Shown here: in pieces, positions 44,000-57,700 of the stretch
Layout: each line of letters starts with the position of its first letter
Numbering within the stretch: position 1 is the stretch's first letter
Assembly (NCBI GenBank): GCA_964019695.1
Contig: CAXHUL010000256.1
Span: 57,011-121,010, forward strand
Direction: 5' to 3'
DNA length: 64,000 bases
DNA from: Loripinus fragilis
Lineage: Eukaryota; Mollusca; Bivalvia; Lucinida; Lucinidae
Translations under genes and position numbers: made by a program
The notes under the pieces: generated by a model
Seen by the model: only the letters and a program-made list of their open reading frames with translations
Databases searched by the model: none
What the model was told of the DNA's origin: nothing

Positions 44000-45067
44000 A
44001 CTGACACGATCATGTTTTCTAGGGAGAATTTAAATATTGAAATTTAGCTTTAAAAAAACTCTTGGCAGAGTTTTCATTTTAATTGGACAACTGCACTTTA
44101 CCGGTCTCTGTTTAAAATTATTTCCAACGTTTTACAAAAAATGGGGGCTGTGGCCCAAACACCCCTGCAGCATTGTAAATAAGTATGTCTCACTAAGTAC
44201 ATTGTATAAAGTGCAGTCTAGTGATGCTAATGGGAATAGCTTTCGAAAAGAAGGTACGTTAAAGGACTGTTGTCACCCATAAAAAATAAACTGGGGACCG
44301 CTTAACTGGAAGTCTTCCGAAAAGAAATATTGACTTTATCCTTTTTGTCTATTTTTGCGTTTTCTCTGCGTGGTGATACCATCGATTATAATAATCAAAT
44401 GGCTAAAAACAAGTGATATACCCCAGGAACTAAATGAACGGAGTCCGCTCGTGAGAATTCCGTGCTTATCGAGTATAAGACTCGTATGATATTGGGCCAT
44501 GTTGTGAGGAACCCATGCTTTTGGGTTTGGGACCAAGTGAGATTCAAACCAGGCTGCTCAGCTACAGAGGCCAGTTAGAATATTGGGGACACTTGCACTT
44601 TACTGGGCACCCTGGTACAGTCTGTGGGTCATGTAACATATGATAAATTGGGGCCTATGCCCCCATACCCCCTCAATTGTGTTCAGGTTATGTATCCACC
44701 ACATCAAACGTTTCAAGAAATAATCTAGAAGCAAACATACCCTAAAAACCTAGTCAAAATCAGTTGTGCCCGGTAATCTAGTCGAATATTGAAATATACT
44801 CCACGTCCTGGGCCTCCATGGGCTCAGGTTCCACGTTGTTTGTATGTGCAGACTTGCCTAAAATAGCGTCCGTTTTCAGCGAAGGCTCGTCTGAAATAGC
44901 CTACTGTCTGTTTTATGTGCTGGCTCGCCTGGGATCACATTTTAATATTCCTGTTGTCGGTCATTCCTAATTTATATTGCCAGCAACGTGAGCATTTTCA
45001 TCTCACAAAGTGCTCAATTAATGTAAGTTTTGTGAATCGGTCTTCGTTCGCCATGTGGTGGGCGTCG
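44000..45067. other. Repeat fragments, no gene
   Basis: Contains CTGCACTTTACCGGTCTCTG fragments (44088, 44590), one end of the GCGGTCCCCAG MITE (44285-44320) and a SINE piece (GATTCAAACCAGGCTGC, 44553). No exon supported. Confidence 0.45.
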
Positions 45068-45074
45068 TGCGTAC

Positions 45075-45956
45075 CACAGGAGCTTGAAGTTCGATCCTTA
45101 AATCACCCCTATAGCCTCAAAACCAAAAGCTCACAATGTCATTACGTAGTAATGACCAGGAGTGAAACTAAATTTCAGGCACCTTTGAATCGCTGTTACC
45201 AGGAGGTTTTGGCGAAAACTGAACATCTAACCATAAAAACTATGTCAACAGGTCATGCGAGGCATGGATAACTTTTTCTGACATATCACTGAGTAAAAAT
45301 AATGAGCGTTTGAAAATAAGGAAAAAATAACGGTAGCCATTCCGGCTCCAGTATCCGGTTTGACGCAGTGAATCCGAGCCTTTGTCACACTTGGAGAAAA
45401 TACATTTCAAAGCTTACAAACTCTTCAGCCAAAAAATTAAACAATCAGTTAAATGTGTTCAGAAAATTAAATAAATCAAACCATTACATTTACTTATAAC
45501 GAAAAGTTCTGTTTTTCATAAACTTTGCGGAAATTCAAAACTGAGACCGTTGTTTTTCAAAGATCGTGTGACGTTGACGTCGCGCAAGATTTGGCGTACA
45601 TAGCGTAACGTCAAGTTATAGCGTCTTGGGGCTTATTACGTAGATGAAAACGTCATTGTCTCATTGTTTATGCCCTAACAAATAGGTTTCCCGGTACTAT
45701 ATCGACTTAAAGTATATTTGAGACATTGTCCTGTTTTGTCTTAACGTTGCCATCTTGATCATAAGGTAGAAGAAAAAGTTATCGAACACTTTGACGTTGC
45801 CGTCGCAACATTCACTGCCGATTGACCGGAAACTGGAGCCGGAATGGCTACCGAGAGCTTAGTTTCACTCCTGGTCATTACTACGTAATGACACCGTGAG
45901 CTTTTGGTTTTGAGGCTATATAGGTGATATAAGGACCGAACTTCAAGCTCCTGTGG
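45075..45956. mobile_element. 0.88-kb element with 105-bp TIRs and 7-bp TSD
   Basis: Terminal inverted repeats run from CACAGGAGCTTGAAGTTCGA through CATTACGTAGTAATGACCAG to AGTGAAACTAA. TGCGTAC flanks it at 45068-45074 and 45957-45963. A second inverted pair (GGTAGCCATTCCGGCTCCAG, about 45333 and 45833) lies inside, so another element may be nested. The interior (45370-45830) has no open frame of note and no transposase. It is the likely longer relative of 42186-42371. Confidence 0.8.
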
Positions 45957-45963
45957 TGCGTAC

Positions 45964-46387
45964 TTCTCTTTTTTTTGGTAGTAAACCTTTTCTAAACATT
46001 AACCCAAATTTATAATACATGTAATTTCATACAAATGGTCCGCATACTGTCCCCTTCCCTACAAAACTGGTACAAATGGTACAGCTTCGCTGAACGAATT
46101 GGCTGCCAGGGCTAAAAATCGAAAAATAAAACATCTTCTGCTCAAATTCAAACTAGATTTACACAAATGTTGCATATGTTAACTGTCATCTTTCAAAATC
46201 GCTCCACTGAACAAAGTGATCCACAGAGCTAAAATTAAAGAAGAAAAATGCGTACATGTATTTGTAATATTATTCCATACAAATACTTCTCATAACTGAA
46301 TTGTACCCTCTACCAAAATTGCATAAATGCTTTCGCTGGAAAGAAAATGGTAGCCAGAAAAGAGAAAAGTATAAGTAAACATTTAAA
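45964..46387. other. Unassigned sequence
   Basis: AT-rich. GCATACTGTCC/AAATGGT stretch; no repeat copy or exon recognised. Confidence 0.35.
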
Positions 46388-46462
46388 AGCGGGCCACCAT
46401 CGGCCCGCAAGTGAAACGCTATTTATTTGGCGTTTCACTGGCGGGCCGATATTCGCCCGACA
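46388..46462. repeat. Hairpin family (GGCCCGC / GCGGGCC stem)
   Basis: AGCGGGCCACCATCGGCCCG...GTGAAACGC pairs with GCGTTTCACTGGCGGGCCG around TATTTATT. Family of 15079, 41216 and 60381. Confidence 0.75.
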
Positions 46463-46940
46463 CTACATGCTGGCTGGGTATACAACAGATTCGATTGTAA
46501 CGACTCATTCAGTATATCATGGGTATTCCTTAATTCTTCTTGGACTGCCAAATCTGCCTCAAGCTAGCCCAAAAGATATAACTGTATAAAAACTATATCT
46601 ATATATGGGAGGAGGTAAACGTTAATTGCTTAAAAAGTGACCTTTAAGACAGGTTCGACTTTGTTATATTGCGTATGGTCGGTAACTGCACGGATGTATA
46701 CTACCACATCCGTGGTAACTGCTGTAATTATTTCAGAAGATTGAAACCAATTCCGTTCTACCTAAGATTACAGGTCTCCCTTCTGGGTATTCGCTGTTAG
46801 CGACTTTTCCTTTAAACTTCACAGTTGAACACTCTATCTGATCATGAAATTCCTTGGAACGATTGTGCCTGTGGCATTTAAAAGGAACATGCTCGGTCGA
46901 CCTGGGTTTAGAGATACAAAAATGGCGCTAGTTGCCAAAG
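46463..46940. other. Unassigned sequence upstream of main promoter
   Basis: No exon or repeat copy recognised. Confidence 0.35.
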
Positions 46941-46949
46941 CAATAGGCG

Positions 46950-47090
46950 CGACGTTACGCTTGACAATTTGACGCTCTGTCGCTGGGTAACGTTCTGACG
47001 TCACAGACCGTCGAGTCTAGCAACTAGTCATTTGCAGACTGAACGTCGTGGCGATCACACGTTTTTCTGAGCTCAGAGAAAAATTGCAAA
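46950..47090 (+). promoter_or_regulatory. Conserved promoter block with CRE, main copy
   Basis: TTACGCTTGACAATTTGACG, GTAACGTTCTGACGTCACAG (TGACGTCA at 46996-47003), TCATTTGCAGACTGAACGTC and CTGAGCTCAGAG, 122 bp upstream of the start codon. These blocks and spacing are shared by all five first-exon cassettes. The T at position 2 of the CRE separates two cassettes from the other three. No TATA box is evident. Confidence 0.6.
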
Positions 47091-47124
47091 CTTTCAGATA
47101 ATATTTAGTGACAACTAGAGAAAA

Positions 47125-47158
47125 ATGGATGCGAGGGGATACTCTTTTTCTTTAGAAG
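47125..47158 (+). CDS. Exon 1, main copy
   Basis: 34 nt, MDARGYSFSLE plus G. Donor GAAG|gtagtg is weak at +4. Start chosen because ATGGA with an A-rich upstream context is shared by all five cassettes and the frame joins exon A as GAC. Confidence 0.65.
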
Positions 47159-50100
47159 GTAGTGTGCTTTGTATTCGTATAAATAATCTCTTTTTCTTTG
47201 CAAACATACTCGGGCAAGACTGCACTTTACCGATCTCTACTGACTTTGACTATGTTTAATCGGTGAGCTTGCATCTAAATATGCTTGCATTTCTCGGCTA
47301 GTCTCTGGTTTACTGGGCGCAGTTTAAGACGTGGAAAAAATATTACTACCCAGTCTCTGGTTTACCAGACGCATTCTATGTACATCCGTAATAATTGTCG
47401 CAGACACCTTGGAATCCTAAATATGCGTCATAACTTCTATGTGCTATAAATTCCCATCCTTAGTATTAGCCATATCTTTTACTTTCTACCCTTAGCATTG
47501 GTAAATACGCCATAACGTTTAGGGTCTGCTGCCCGATGATGTTGGAATTCGAAACGATCGAAAGTACATGGCCTACAAATTATTAAATAGCCCTTACACG
47601 AAAAGGAAGCAGGGGTGAGTGGGGCGCAGCCCCCATCATACAACAAACATAATGTTTAGAGTCAGCCTCACGTCATAAACTGCGCCCAGTAAACCAGAGG
47701 TGAACATTCTACGCTTTGAAATAACATTCTAACCCAAGTGTGGATCCGGGACAAAAGAACTTTGTTGGTGTCTGTTGAAATAGTAGTCTTCAGTGACGGA
47801 TCCAGAGGGGATTTGTTCCTCCCCGTCCCCGGTTTTTAAATATACTATGAAATTGAAATTGTTTTTCATTTTGATGGGATAATTTAGAACAATGAGATAA
47901 GATCAGCAAAGCGAACCCCCACACCGTTATACATATGAACCCCATGCCAGAAATCCTGGATCCGCCTCTGTTCGAAATAAAGTATGATAAAACTTAGCCA
48001 GCAGATAACTGAGCAGCATAAAAACACTGCCACTTCGGTTTTCGAGATGTGTAACCCTTATTCCGCCATTATTTTTGCCTATTTGTTTTGGAACCAAAAA
48101 TATGAACCCTGATCAGACTGCTCCATTGATTCTGATCTGGGTCCATATAATTTGCTTTATAGGCTACCTAAGAACATAAGCAAATGACAAAAAACATGAC
48201 TGGCGGGGAAAATGGTTAAACCTTTTTATATAGTCTTCTTTCTTCTTCTTTCTCTCCAGACTTTGATCTTCCTTCTTTCTCAAGTCAAGCTCTCTCTCAA
48301 GTCAAAGATTCTCACTATCAGGTAGCTCAGTATTTTAAATTTTCTATTTTGTCTCCTGACGTTAGTCGAAGGAGTCTACTAAAAGGGGCTCGTCTCTCCG
48401 TCCGTCCGTCTGCAGACGCGATGGTTGGATACTTTGTGAGCACAACTCTCACAGTTTTATTCTGATCTGTTGTTTTTTTTTATTTGTTTTTGTTTTTTTT
48501 TGTTTTTTTTATTGAATGTCTGAAGAAGTGCATGTGTTTTATTTTGGACTTTATCGTAACATTGTTTCGTTTTGTTTTCCTTATTTATTCTTTTTAAACT
48601 TGTGATCCGAGTCGTTTTCGCATCTCAGACGTAATGATTGGGTACTATATCAGCGCACCTCCTCTAGCATTTATTACGATCTTTTTGAAAAAATTGCAGG
48701 AGTTTTGTTCATGGTCTTATGATGTGCCTGTGGGGTGGAAATTATCCTCATTTTGATGTTTTTCATTTTGTTTCTACTTGTGTGAACTTTGTCATTTTTC
48801 GGAAATTAACCTTTATATCTATAATCACAGTTGAATTCTTAAGCGCGCAACAATTCCTGCTACAGATTAATACCAATCTGTTTTGAAATTTGGGATGTGT
48901 TTTCATTATAGTAAGAGGGGGTGCATGTGGTTTTGACATTATCCTCACTTTATTTTTTGTCCTTTTATAACGTGTGAACTTTAAGCTGCCGCCCGTTCTG
49001 TTGTTATTGATCTATTGTTCAATGTACTTTCCATTGTTTGTGGGGGCTCTGTGTTTACTTTGTGTCCTTTCTAGTTTTGCAATCATCTTGTAGAGGAAGA
49101 GAGAGCCGGTTGCGTTGCTTTCATTGTCTTACGGATGTCTGGTTACTGTATATGTTCTGTGGCTCTTCCTCGCGGTGCCGTCGGTTGGTCTGTGGTGTGT
49201 GATTGTGGTATTTCCTGATCATACTCACATTTTCGTCAATTTTCAGCATCACAATTTTGTAGTAGATGCCTTCTCAACGCAACTTTTCTTACAATTTTAT
49301 ACCAATCTTTTTCAAACGTTGCATCTGTTTGTCTACATAATATGATAATGTGCATATGGTTAGGACACTATTGTCAGATTTTAGTCTTATTTTTGGTTTC
49401 ACATTGTGAACTTTTCCATTTTGAACATCACAATTCCCTATGCATTAACACAGTGGGGGCCTTCCTCGTGCAAATTCGCTCAGTGCCAACAAAATGGATC
49501 AGTGCCGAGCGAAGATTCAGATCGGCCTGAACAGCAACCCAAACTGTCTTTGCTGTGCGTTCAATGGATAAATGAGCCACGACATGTTATTTCCAATAAT
49601 GTGGCATTTTGACAAGTGTAGACTCAGACGAGCCTGTGCAGCCTCCTTTTTAAGCTTAGAAATCCCAAATGATGTTCAGTCAGTAGCTTAAACACTCATA
49701 GAATGTTCAAGTGACTAGCAGAGGCTCTGATCAGACTGCGCGTATGCGAAGGCTGATCTTAGGCTTTGCTGGTCGCACATACCACAATGTTGGAAATCTC
49801 ATGTCATGGCTCAAATATGGATCCATGCTTTCTTTGTGTCAGACAGGGAAGACTGATCAGACTGATCTAATGTCTAGACTGATCCGAGTCTTCTCTTCAC
49901 GGTCAGATTGCCACGTTTTTTCTAGAGTCACGACTCATATGTTTAGATATAACCCTAATCCTTGACTTTTAATTTTCTTTTCCCTAATACTCTGCATGTG
50001 TATAATGGTTCATGCCTTTCCTGGGTTGGGGATAGGGGGAGATGTCTTATGGCCTGCTCATGATTTTCATCCCTAATGCAATCCTGCCTTTTAATTCAAC

Positions 50101-50200
50101 ATATATGCATTTGGTCCTGGATTTTCTCATAAAATTTACCGCCCCTGCATTAACCATTTTCAAGTTGTTTATGGACTAGGCTTAACCTACAGTACGGTGC

Positions 50201-50232
<32 letters not shown>

Positions 50233-53200
50233 TATATTTAAATGAGTAATTTCTTTCTTTCTTTTTCAGAGAAACTTGGGGGCCATCAGACAAGTCCAAA
50301 GAAAAAGGGCAAGACTTCTGAAGAATTTGGATAAAAAGAATAGCCCCACTAAGAATGAGACTAACACGTCAGCTGATGAGTCAAACAAACACGAGGTAAA
50401 TATAACTAGATGTCTGGGTGTGGTATTAGAACTTAATCTGAGCCACGGCATGAGAGTTCTAACAATATGGTATGTGCTACCCGCAAAGGCTCAGCCCAGC
50501 CTGTGCATACGCGAAGTCTGACCAGAGCATTTGCTAGTCGCTTGAATATTCTATGACTGTTAAGTTAGTGACCGAACATCATTTATTTTGGAGTTTCTAA
50601 GCTTAAAAGGAGGTCTGAAAATTCCACATTGTTGGAAATCTCATGTCGCGGCTCATCAATTATTTATGCAGTTTATTTTTTTCTGAAATCCATCAGTCAT
50701 ATTTAACTCTTTGTCCATGCATGCTAGCAGCGACTTCAACTATTTTATACAGTTTTGACCCATATCAAGACCAACAGAAGTTCGGTTTTGATCTGATTCC
50801 AAAATCGGTAGACACTCTGATAGTGGTTCCTGAAAGAATGTTTTGAAAAAGTTGATTTTGAACAAAGTCAGTAGACGACAACAAAAACATGAAAAATTTC
50901 CCAACCAGCATGCAAAGAGTTGTTAGAGACAGATTCAAACTGGTCAAAATTAAAATGAACCAGCCGGCTGCTCCCAAGAAAAAACATCTTACAAGATTGT
51001 TTTTTTCTCGCACGACATATCGGGATTTCCGTTGTTTTTACCCATGTGAGATGATTCTAGCTCACATACCCGTACAACCCCTGGGAAAGATAAAAAACGA
51101 ACAGCCGCACGTCTATCCGTGACGTCATTGAAATCTTAAAATGACATCACCATGTCGAATCTCAGGTAATTCAGGATTTTCTGGAAGCCTTTTTCATGTT
51201 TTCCAATATAAAATGAGGTATTTAGTGGTGAGCAAGAACAAGACTCCATTTATCGTGTGAGGATGGGATAGAAAAATATGTCCCTCGGTGATCGCCTCGT
51301 AATGCCAATCGGTGATCCTTGGAATATATTTTTCTATCACAGCCTCACACTCATGATGGATTCTTATAATATCGCACAATTCAGTAGGAATACTTGGCTA
51401 TTCTCTAGATGGTTCAAGAATCTGGGTTTCGCCATATCAACGCCACTATCTCAAATGTTTCAAAGCGATTTAATATCACACTTATATCTCTCCCTTGTGG
51501 TATTCTTTGCACATATATAAGTCATGCTGCACGATGTTTTCTATACCATTGTGTATGTAGTCTAACATCTTTCTCTTTTAGATTAAGAGTTCATGTTACT
51601 CTGTACCATCTCCACTAAGTTTGACTCCAGTGGACCAGGAATGCAACATCGCTCAACCTGTCGTACCAAAACCAGTGGGTGTGGCTAGACCTGTACAGTT
51701 TCCCCATAGAGCAAGTGCCATCCCTAAGGTAAGAGAATTCTAATTTTACCTCCTTATTTATTTCAGCTGGATCTATTGATGCAAACAGCAGTTATGGAAA
51801 TAGATTATATGACATGAGGGCTTATGCTTTATTGAATTGAGCCGTGACATGTGATTTCCAACAATGTGGCATTTTGATAAGTGTAAACTCAGATGAGCCT
51901 CTACAGCCTCCTGTTAAGCATGGAACCTCCAAACAATGTTCGTTCAGTAGCTTAATATTCATAGAATATTCAAGCGACTAGCAAAGGCTTTGATCAGACT
52001 GCGCGTATGCGCAGGCTGGTCTGAGGCTTTGCTGTCGCACGTACCACATTGTTGGAAATCTTATGTCATGGCTCAATTTATTAAACGAGTTGGGGAAAAT
52101 GATAAAATACGAGACTTGCCTCACATTTATCACTTTTTCGCAACGAGTTTAATAAATTTAATAAAACAGGAGCACGAATGTGGAAAATGTAATCAACTCC
52201 CTATGTGTTTCAACTTTAGATGAAACCAAGTAAAACACCTTACCTGCATGCCTAAATTAAAATTCCTAAAGTCATCTTTGGCTCATAAGATGTTGATACT
52301 TATCTGATTTGTGACAAGCATATGCCACGCCCTTTGCTGCTAAACCCTTTATAAACTAATGACTAGTAAACGTACGCTGACAAGAAGTGAGGACCCAAAC
52401 TAAACACCATGATGCAACATATATATTCAGGGTCGACACTGTTTACTTGGACATAAATGAACATCTACTGAAAAAGAAATACATTTTTGGCAATGATAAC
52501 CTGTGACTCCTCAATATATACAGTGGATTATCCAAGTTTATTGTTTTTAACCAGAAGGACGAATCCATTAGTTCATAAAGGTATATGAAAGTGAGTGTTC
52601 AGTCTTTAAGCAGTCTAGGAACGACTGGATAGCTGCGCATGCGCGCTTAAATACATGCATTAATCATATGACGTCGCGAATGTCATGTATCAAAGTCAAT
52701 AAACCACAATTGGTTTACAGATTTAGTAACGTTGTGTAATTAGGTCCATGACAAAGTTGCGATCATGAAGACAATTATTAACGTTATCACACCAAAAAGC
52801 GACTTCAAAGTACTTATCAGCTTCATAAGATAAATAGAGGATATCATACATGAGTGCTCCCCTTATTGCATATATAAAATCTAACATTCGTGCTCCTGTA
52901 TTATTTCTCATTTTAGCTCTTGTTCTCAGCTTATTTAATAAATTCATAAATACATGAGGACCCATGTAAGATCCTCTATCAACTTCATTTTATATATTGG
53001 TCATAATGTTTTATGTTTTCCAGGAATTCCAGAGTCATTTGAACAAGGGCCTGGGTTATCCCCCTCGTCCTATGACTGGTTTTACCTCCATAGAAACTCC
53101 TGGCGTTTCTCAACATATCATAAGACCAACACCTAGATATATTAACGTGGTCAGGACTGTACAACAACCTGGTCATGAAGCACATACCCACCCTCAGGTA

Positions 53201-54682
53201 ATTACCCCGCTTATATCCAATCTATTGTTAGTTTATCTACCCCAACATGTATCATAAGACCATTACCTAGATATATTAACGTTGTCAGGCCTGTACAACA
53301 GCATGGTCATGAAGCACATACCCACCCTCAGGTAATTACCCCGCTTATATCCACTCTATTGTTAGTTTGTCAACCCTAACATGTATCATAAGACCAACAC
53401 CTAGACACATTAACGTGGTCAGGACTGTACAACAACGGCCATGAAGCACATACCCACCCTCAGGTAATTACCCCGCCTATATCCACTCTATTGTTAGTGT
53501 GTCTTCCCCAACATGTATCATAAGACCAACACCTAGACACATTAACGTGCTCAGGACTGTACAATATCTTGGTCATGAAGCACATACCCAACCTCAGGTA
53601 ATTACCCCGCCTATATCCACTCTATTGTAAGTTTGTCAACCCTAACATGTATCATAAGACCAACACCTAGACGCATTAACGTGGCCAGGACTGTACAATT
53701 TTTTGGTCATGAAGCACGTACCCATTCTCAGGTAATTACCCCGCTTATATCCACTCTAATGTAAGTTTGTCTACCCCAACACGTATCATAAGACCAACAC
53801 ATAGACGCATTAACGTGGCCAGGACTGTACAATTTTTTGGTCATGAAGCACGTACCCATTCTCAGGTAATTACCCCGCCTATATCCACTCTATTGTTAGT
53901 TTGTCTTCCCCAACATGTATCATAAGACCAACACCTAGATATATTAACGTGGTCAGGAATGTACAACAGCATAATCATGAAGCACATACCCATCCTCAGG
54001 TAAGAATACTTGCCCAGCCTATATCCACTCTATTGTTAGTTTTTCTAACCCACAATGATATTTGTACAAATAGTAATTTTAAGTTTTGTTTTGAGAATTT
54101 ATAAATACTGAAAGTAATGTTGTATTATAAAGCTGCCAAATAAACCACATAATACCATTTTACTTTTAACAACAGCGAATAATATTCACACGAATGAGCG
54201 CTTTGTGATGTGTTTTTCTCAAATAAAATAATCCTGTGGCATTCTCATTCACAGCTACAGACAGCTAGCTCTGGTTCTAGCCGCCTGCCTCTAAAGAAAA
54301 GAAAATATGTAGCTGACTTTGATGGGCCTGAGCCAGCAGCCAAAGTAAGTTAACAAATCAGCAATTATGACCTTGAAACATCACAATCATAGATCGAAGA
54401 CCAACATAGGGCCAGTTAAGCATATTTTGCGTAAAATTGCGATTATTTTCGTATCCATGAGTTTAAACATGTGTTTTTGGTACTCAAAGAACCGTCTCGA
54501 CGGTTCGTTTGAGTACCCACAACATTTGTTTTGAATGAGAAGTTTATAAAAATAGCTTTCCAATACGCACTCTCATCTGGAGGCATGGACCAACCAGTGG
54601 CACCATAAGGAAGAAGAAGTATAAGGCAACGACACTCAAAGAATACAATTAAAGCGAATCAATCAATCAATTCTCTCTCCCT

Positions 54683-54733
<51 letters not shown>

Positions 54734-57700
54734 TCTTCTTCTTCTTCTTCATGAGGAGCACTGTGGCTCACATTGTCGCAAACAGGAAGCACGCTAGCAC
54801 ATACTAACCTGTCTCCTTTTGCTCGGTGCACACTGGGATTGAACCGCCAGTTTTATTAAGAATATATTATGCGATCATTGCTTGCATGACTCAGGGCTTT
54901 ACATTCAGAAAATATTAACTAAAAGAGAAATGATAAACTGTCAAAAATTTAACTTTTGCTATTTTTACCAATAAATTCTGTCACTACAGGAGTGCGAGAA
55001 TTGCACGGGACTAGCCAAATATCGCTAGTTACCCATGGTGCAAAGGGCGAAATGCGAGAGATCTAGATGAGGCATCGTCAGGTCTCGCGAGAATGCTGTG
55101 GCTCAGTGATAGAGTGTTATGCTTGATATTGTGGGGTCGCTGGTTCGAGCCTCTTCGGAGAGTGATCTTAATCTTCTGCTAAGCACTGGTTATACGTCCC
55201 GACATGACTGAAAAATTGTTGGTTGGGGCGACAAGCATCAACACAAACAAATCTTCTTCAGCGAGATAATTGCAAAACTTGAAATCACACACAAATAACT
55301 TTATCACAAGCACAATTTAGCACATACTCTCAGTGAGGTGGGGTAGAAGCTTTTAAAGTCTGTAAAAGATCTCAGCATACGTTGCATAAGTGTTGTTATA
55401 CATCATTCTCTAGTCCTTTAGACCTTGTGTGCTCAAGTATCGTAAACCAGCAATAGGTGCTAAGGATGATCAGGGATGGTGCATATTCCATGAGCTCTAA
55501 CACATACAATTCTTATTCTAAGAATTTTCCAACAACGAACATATTAAATTCAATTTAGAATAGACATAGACATAGACATAGAAGATTTATTTAACGTCGA
55601 ATATGATAAACATCAAACATAAGCCCTGTAGGGCTTTTACTTCGACAAACATATGAAAAAGATATAACAAATATCACAGTGCATGCAACATAAAAACAAA
55701 TTTAAAGTCATTATTAACATTATATACACATATTTTAGGTTAAAGAGTTAAAAATATATATGGAAAAACATAGATGTTTGATTAAGACTGTAGATATGGA
55801 AAGGACTTATGTATACATAAAATTTAATAAAAATGTGTTTTGACTAGGTTTGAAAACTAGAATTTAAATTTAGAAAAATAAAAATATTTTCTGTAAATAC
55901 TTAAAAAACTATCACATTTACTGCACTAAATGACATCCTTGAGATTATCTCAAGGATATCTAGGTGCATCTGGATCATATGCATATATAGCCGCTGATCG
56001 GGACCTGTGGCTGTAAACCTTAAGCGAAAAGCGAAAAAGGCAAGACAACTGGCTTACCTAAGCGAAAATAAGGAATACACAAACGGTCAAAATAACATAA
56101 GAACAGCAGATAAATTAAAAATAAGCAGAAACTGAACAGAAAAAATAACCTCAATCAGGTCGAGCATAGAGGACATCCACATATGGGGCTGTCCCAGCTA
56201 TGGATCAGCCTTCGGAACTGGGGGTATGATTCTGCAACCCGCATCTCATTTGGAAGGCTGTTCCATACCCGGGCCGCCTCTGACCTGAAGGACCTCAGCC
56301 CATACCTGGTTGTATTTACCCGTGGGACTTCTGCCTGTTTCTCTGCCCTGAAATTATAAGTTGATGTTTTAATTTCTACCAGGTCATTTATATATTCTGG
56401 TGACATCTTGTTTATAATTTTGAAAACCTCACATGCCATTTGTTTTATCCTACGCACATGAAGAGGCTGTGTGTTTGTTGATTTGAGCAGGTCATTGAGA
56501 CTTGATGTATGGTCATTATTTATGAATCTCAATGCCCTCTCTTGAACTTTTGCACTCTCAACTTGAAAAAACATAGATGAGTTCGCTAATGTAAATGTTC
56601 GCAGCAGTTTAACGACTGATACACGTCTATGTTTTTAATATACTCGTAGGTACGAGACTTGCGCTGAAAAGCACATAGAGTTTTATATAATAAGCTACGC
56701 TTAGTGTCACATTTTCAGTTTAACGTTGACATGTCAGTTGCATCTGCTTATCCTATGATCATAAAGCCCTAAATGGAATGTTTAATATCTTGCTCTTTTA
56801 TTTTGACAGGCTCTTAAGAGGTCCTTTGGGAATGTCGAAAACTCAGCCTTTTGTAACTTCCTGCCATCACGTGTCATGGATGAGTACTTCCGGGAACATC
56901 AGAAACATGTGGAACAAGAGATGACAGCAGAAGATAATGAGGTAGCTGAAATTATGGACCATGAGATAAAGGATACTTTGACAAGTGACATTATAGAACA
57001 ATCTAATCTAGATGCTGAAATAGATGAAGCCAAGATGTTTCTACAGAATGATATAAATGAGGTCTCACAAGGTTTGGCACTGAGTGAATTAGACAGCCAA
57101 GTACGCTCAACAGATGAAGCACATTACTTGTTCAGACCAATTAGTTCAGAGATTATTAGCTACAAGCCTAAAGGAAATAGTTCATCTGATATCCCAAAAC
57201 CAATAATGAGTGCTACAATACCACCAACCACTGGACCTGGTGTAGATGTACATGCAATGGTCAGGAATATGATGGATGACAGTGATCTCAGCAGACATGT
57301 ATGCAGTCGTCATAGCCAACAGATGGTGGAATTTGTGGCTCTTATTAAAGGTTATCTGTCTAGATATGTTAGTCTAACATCTGATAGTGATGACGATGAT
57401 CTGTTTGGTGGGGATCAGAGAGTAGTGGAGGCAGAATGCCAAGGAAATTATGGTAAGTTTTTCTCATATGATAAATTATAAAATATGTCATTTGTATAAA
57501 TGCAGACTTTAAAGTGGACAAACACATCTATCAAGTGTGGCCATATGCCTTGTTTGGTCTTAAACTAAATCGTACATGTGGGGACACCAAAATATTTGGC
57601 AGGATTATAAGCTGAGCGGTCTGAGCCTTCACTGACCGACTAAGAAATAAGTACCATATTCTCACTAGCTCGCACATTTGTTTTTCCCCAAATAAGAAAA

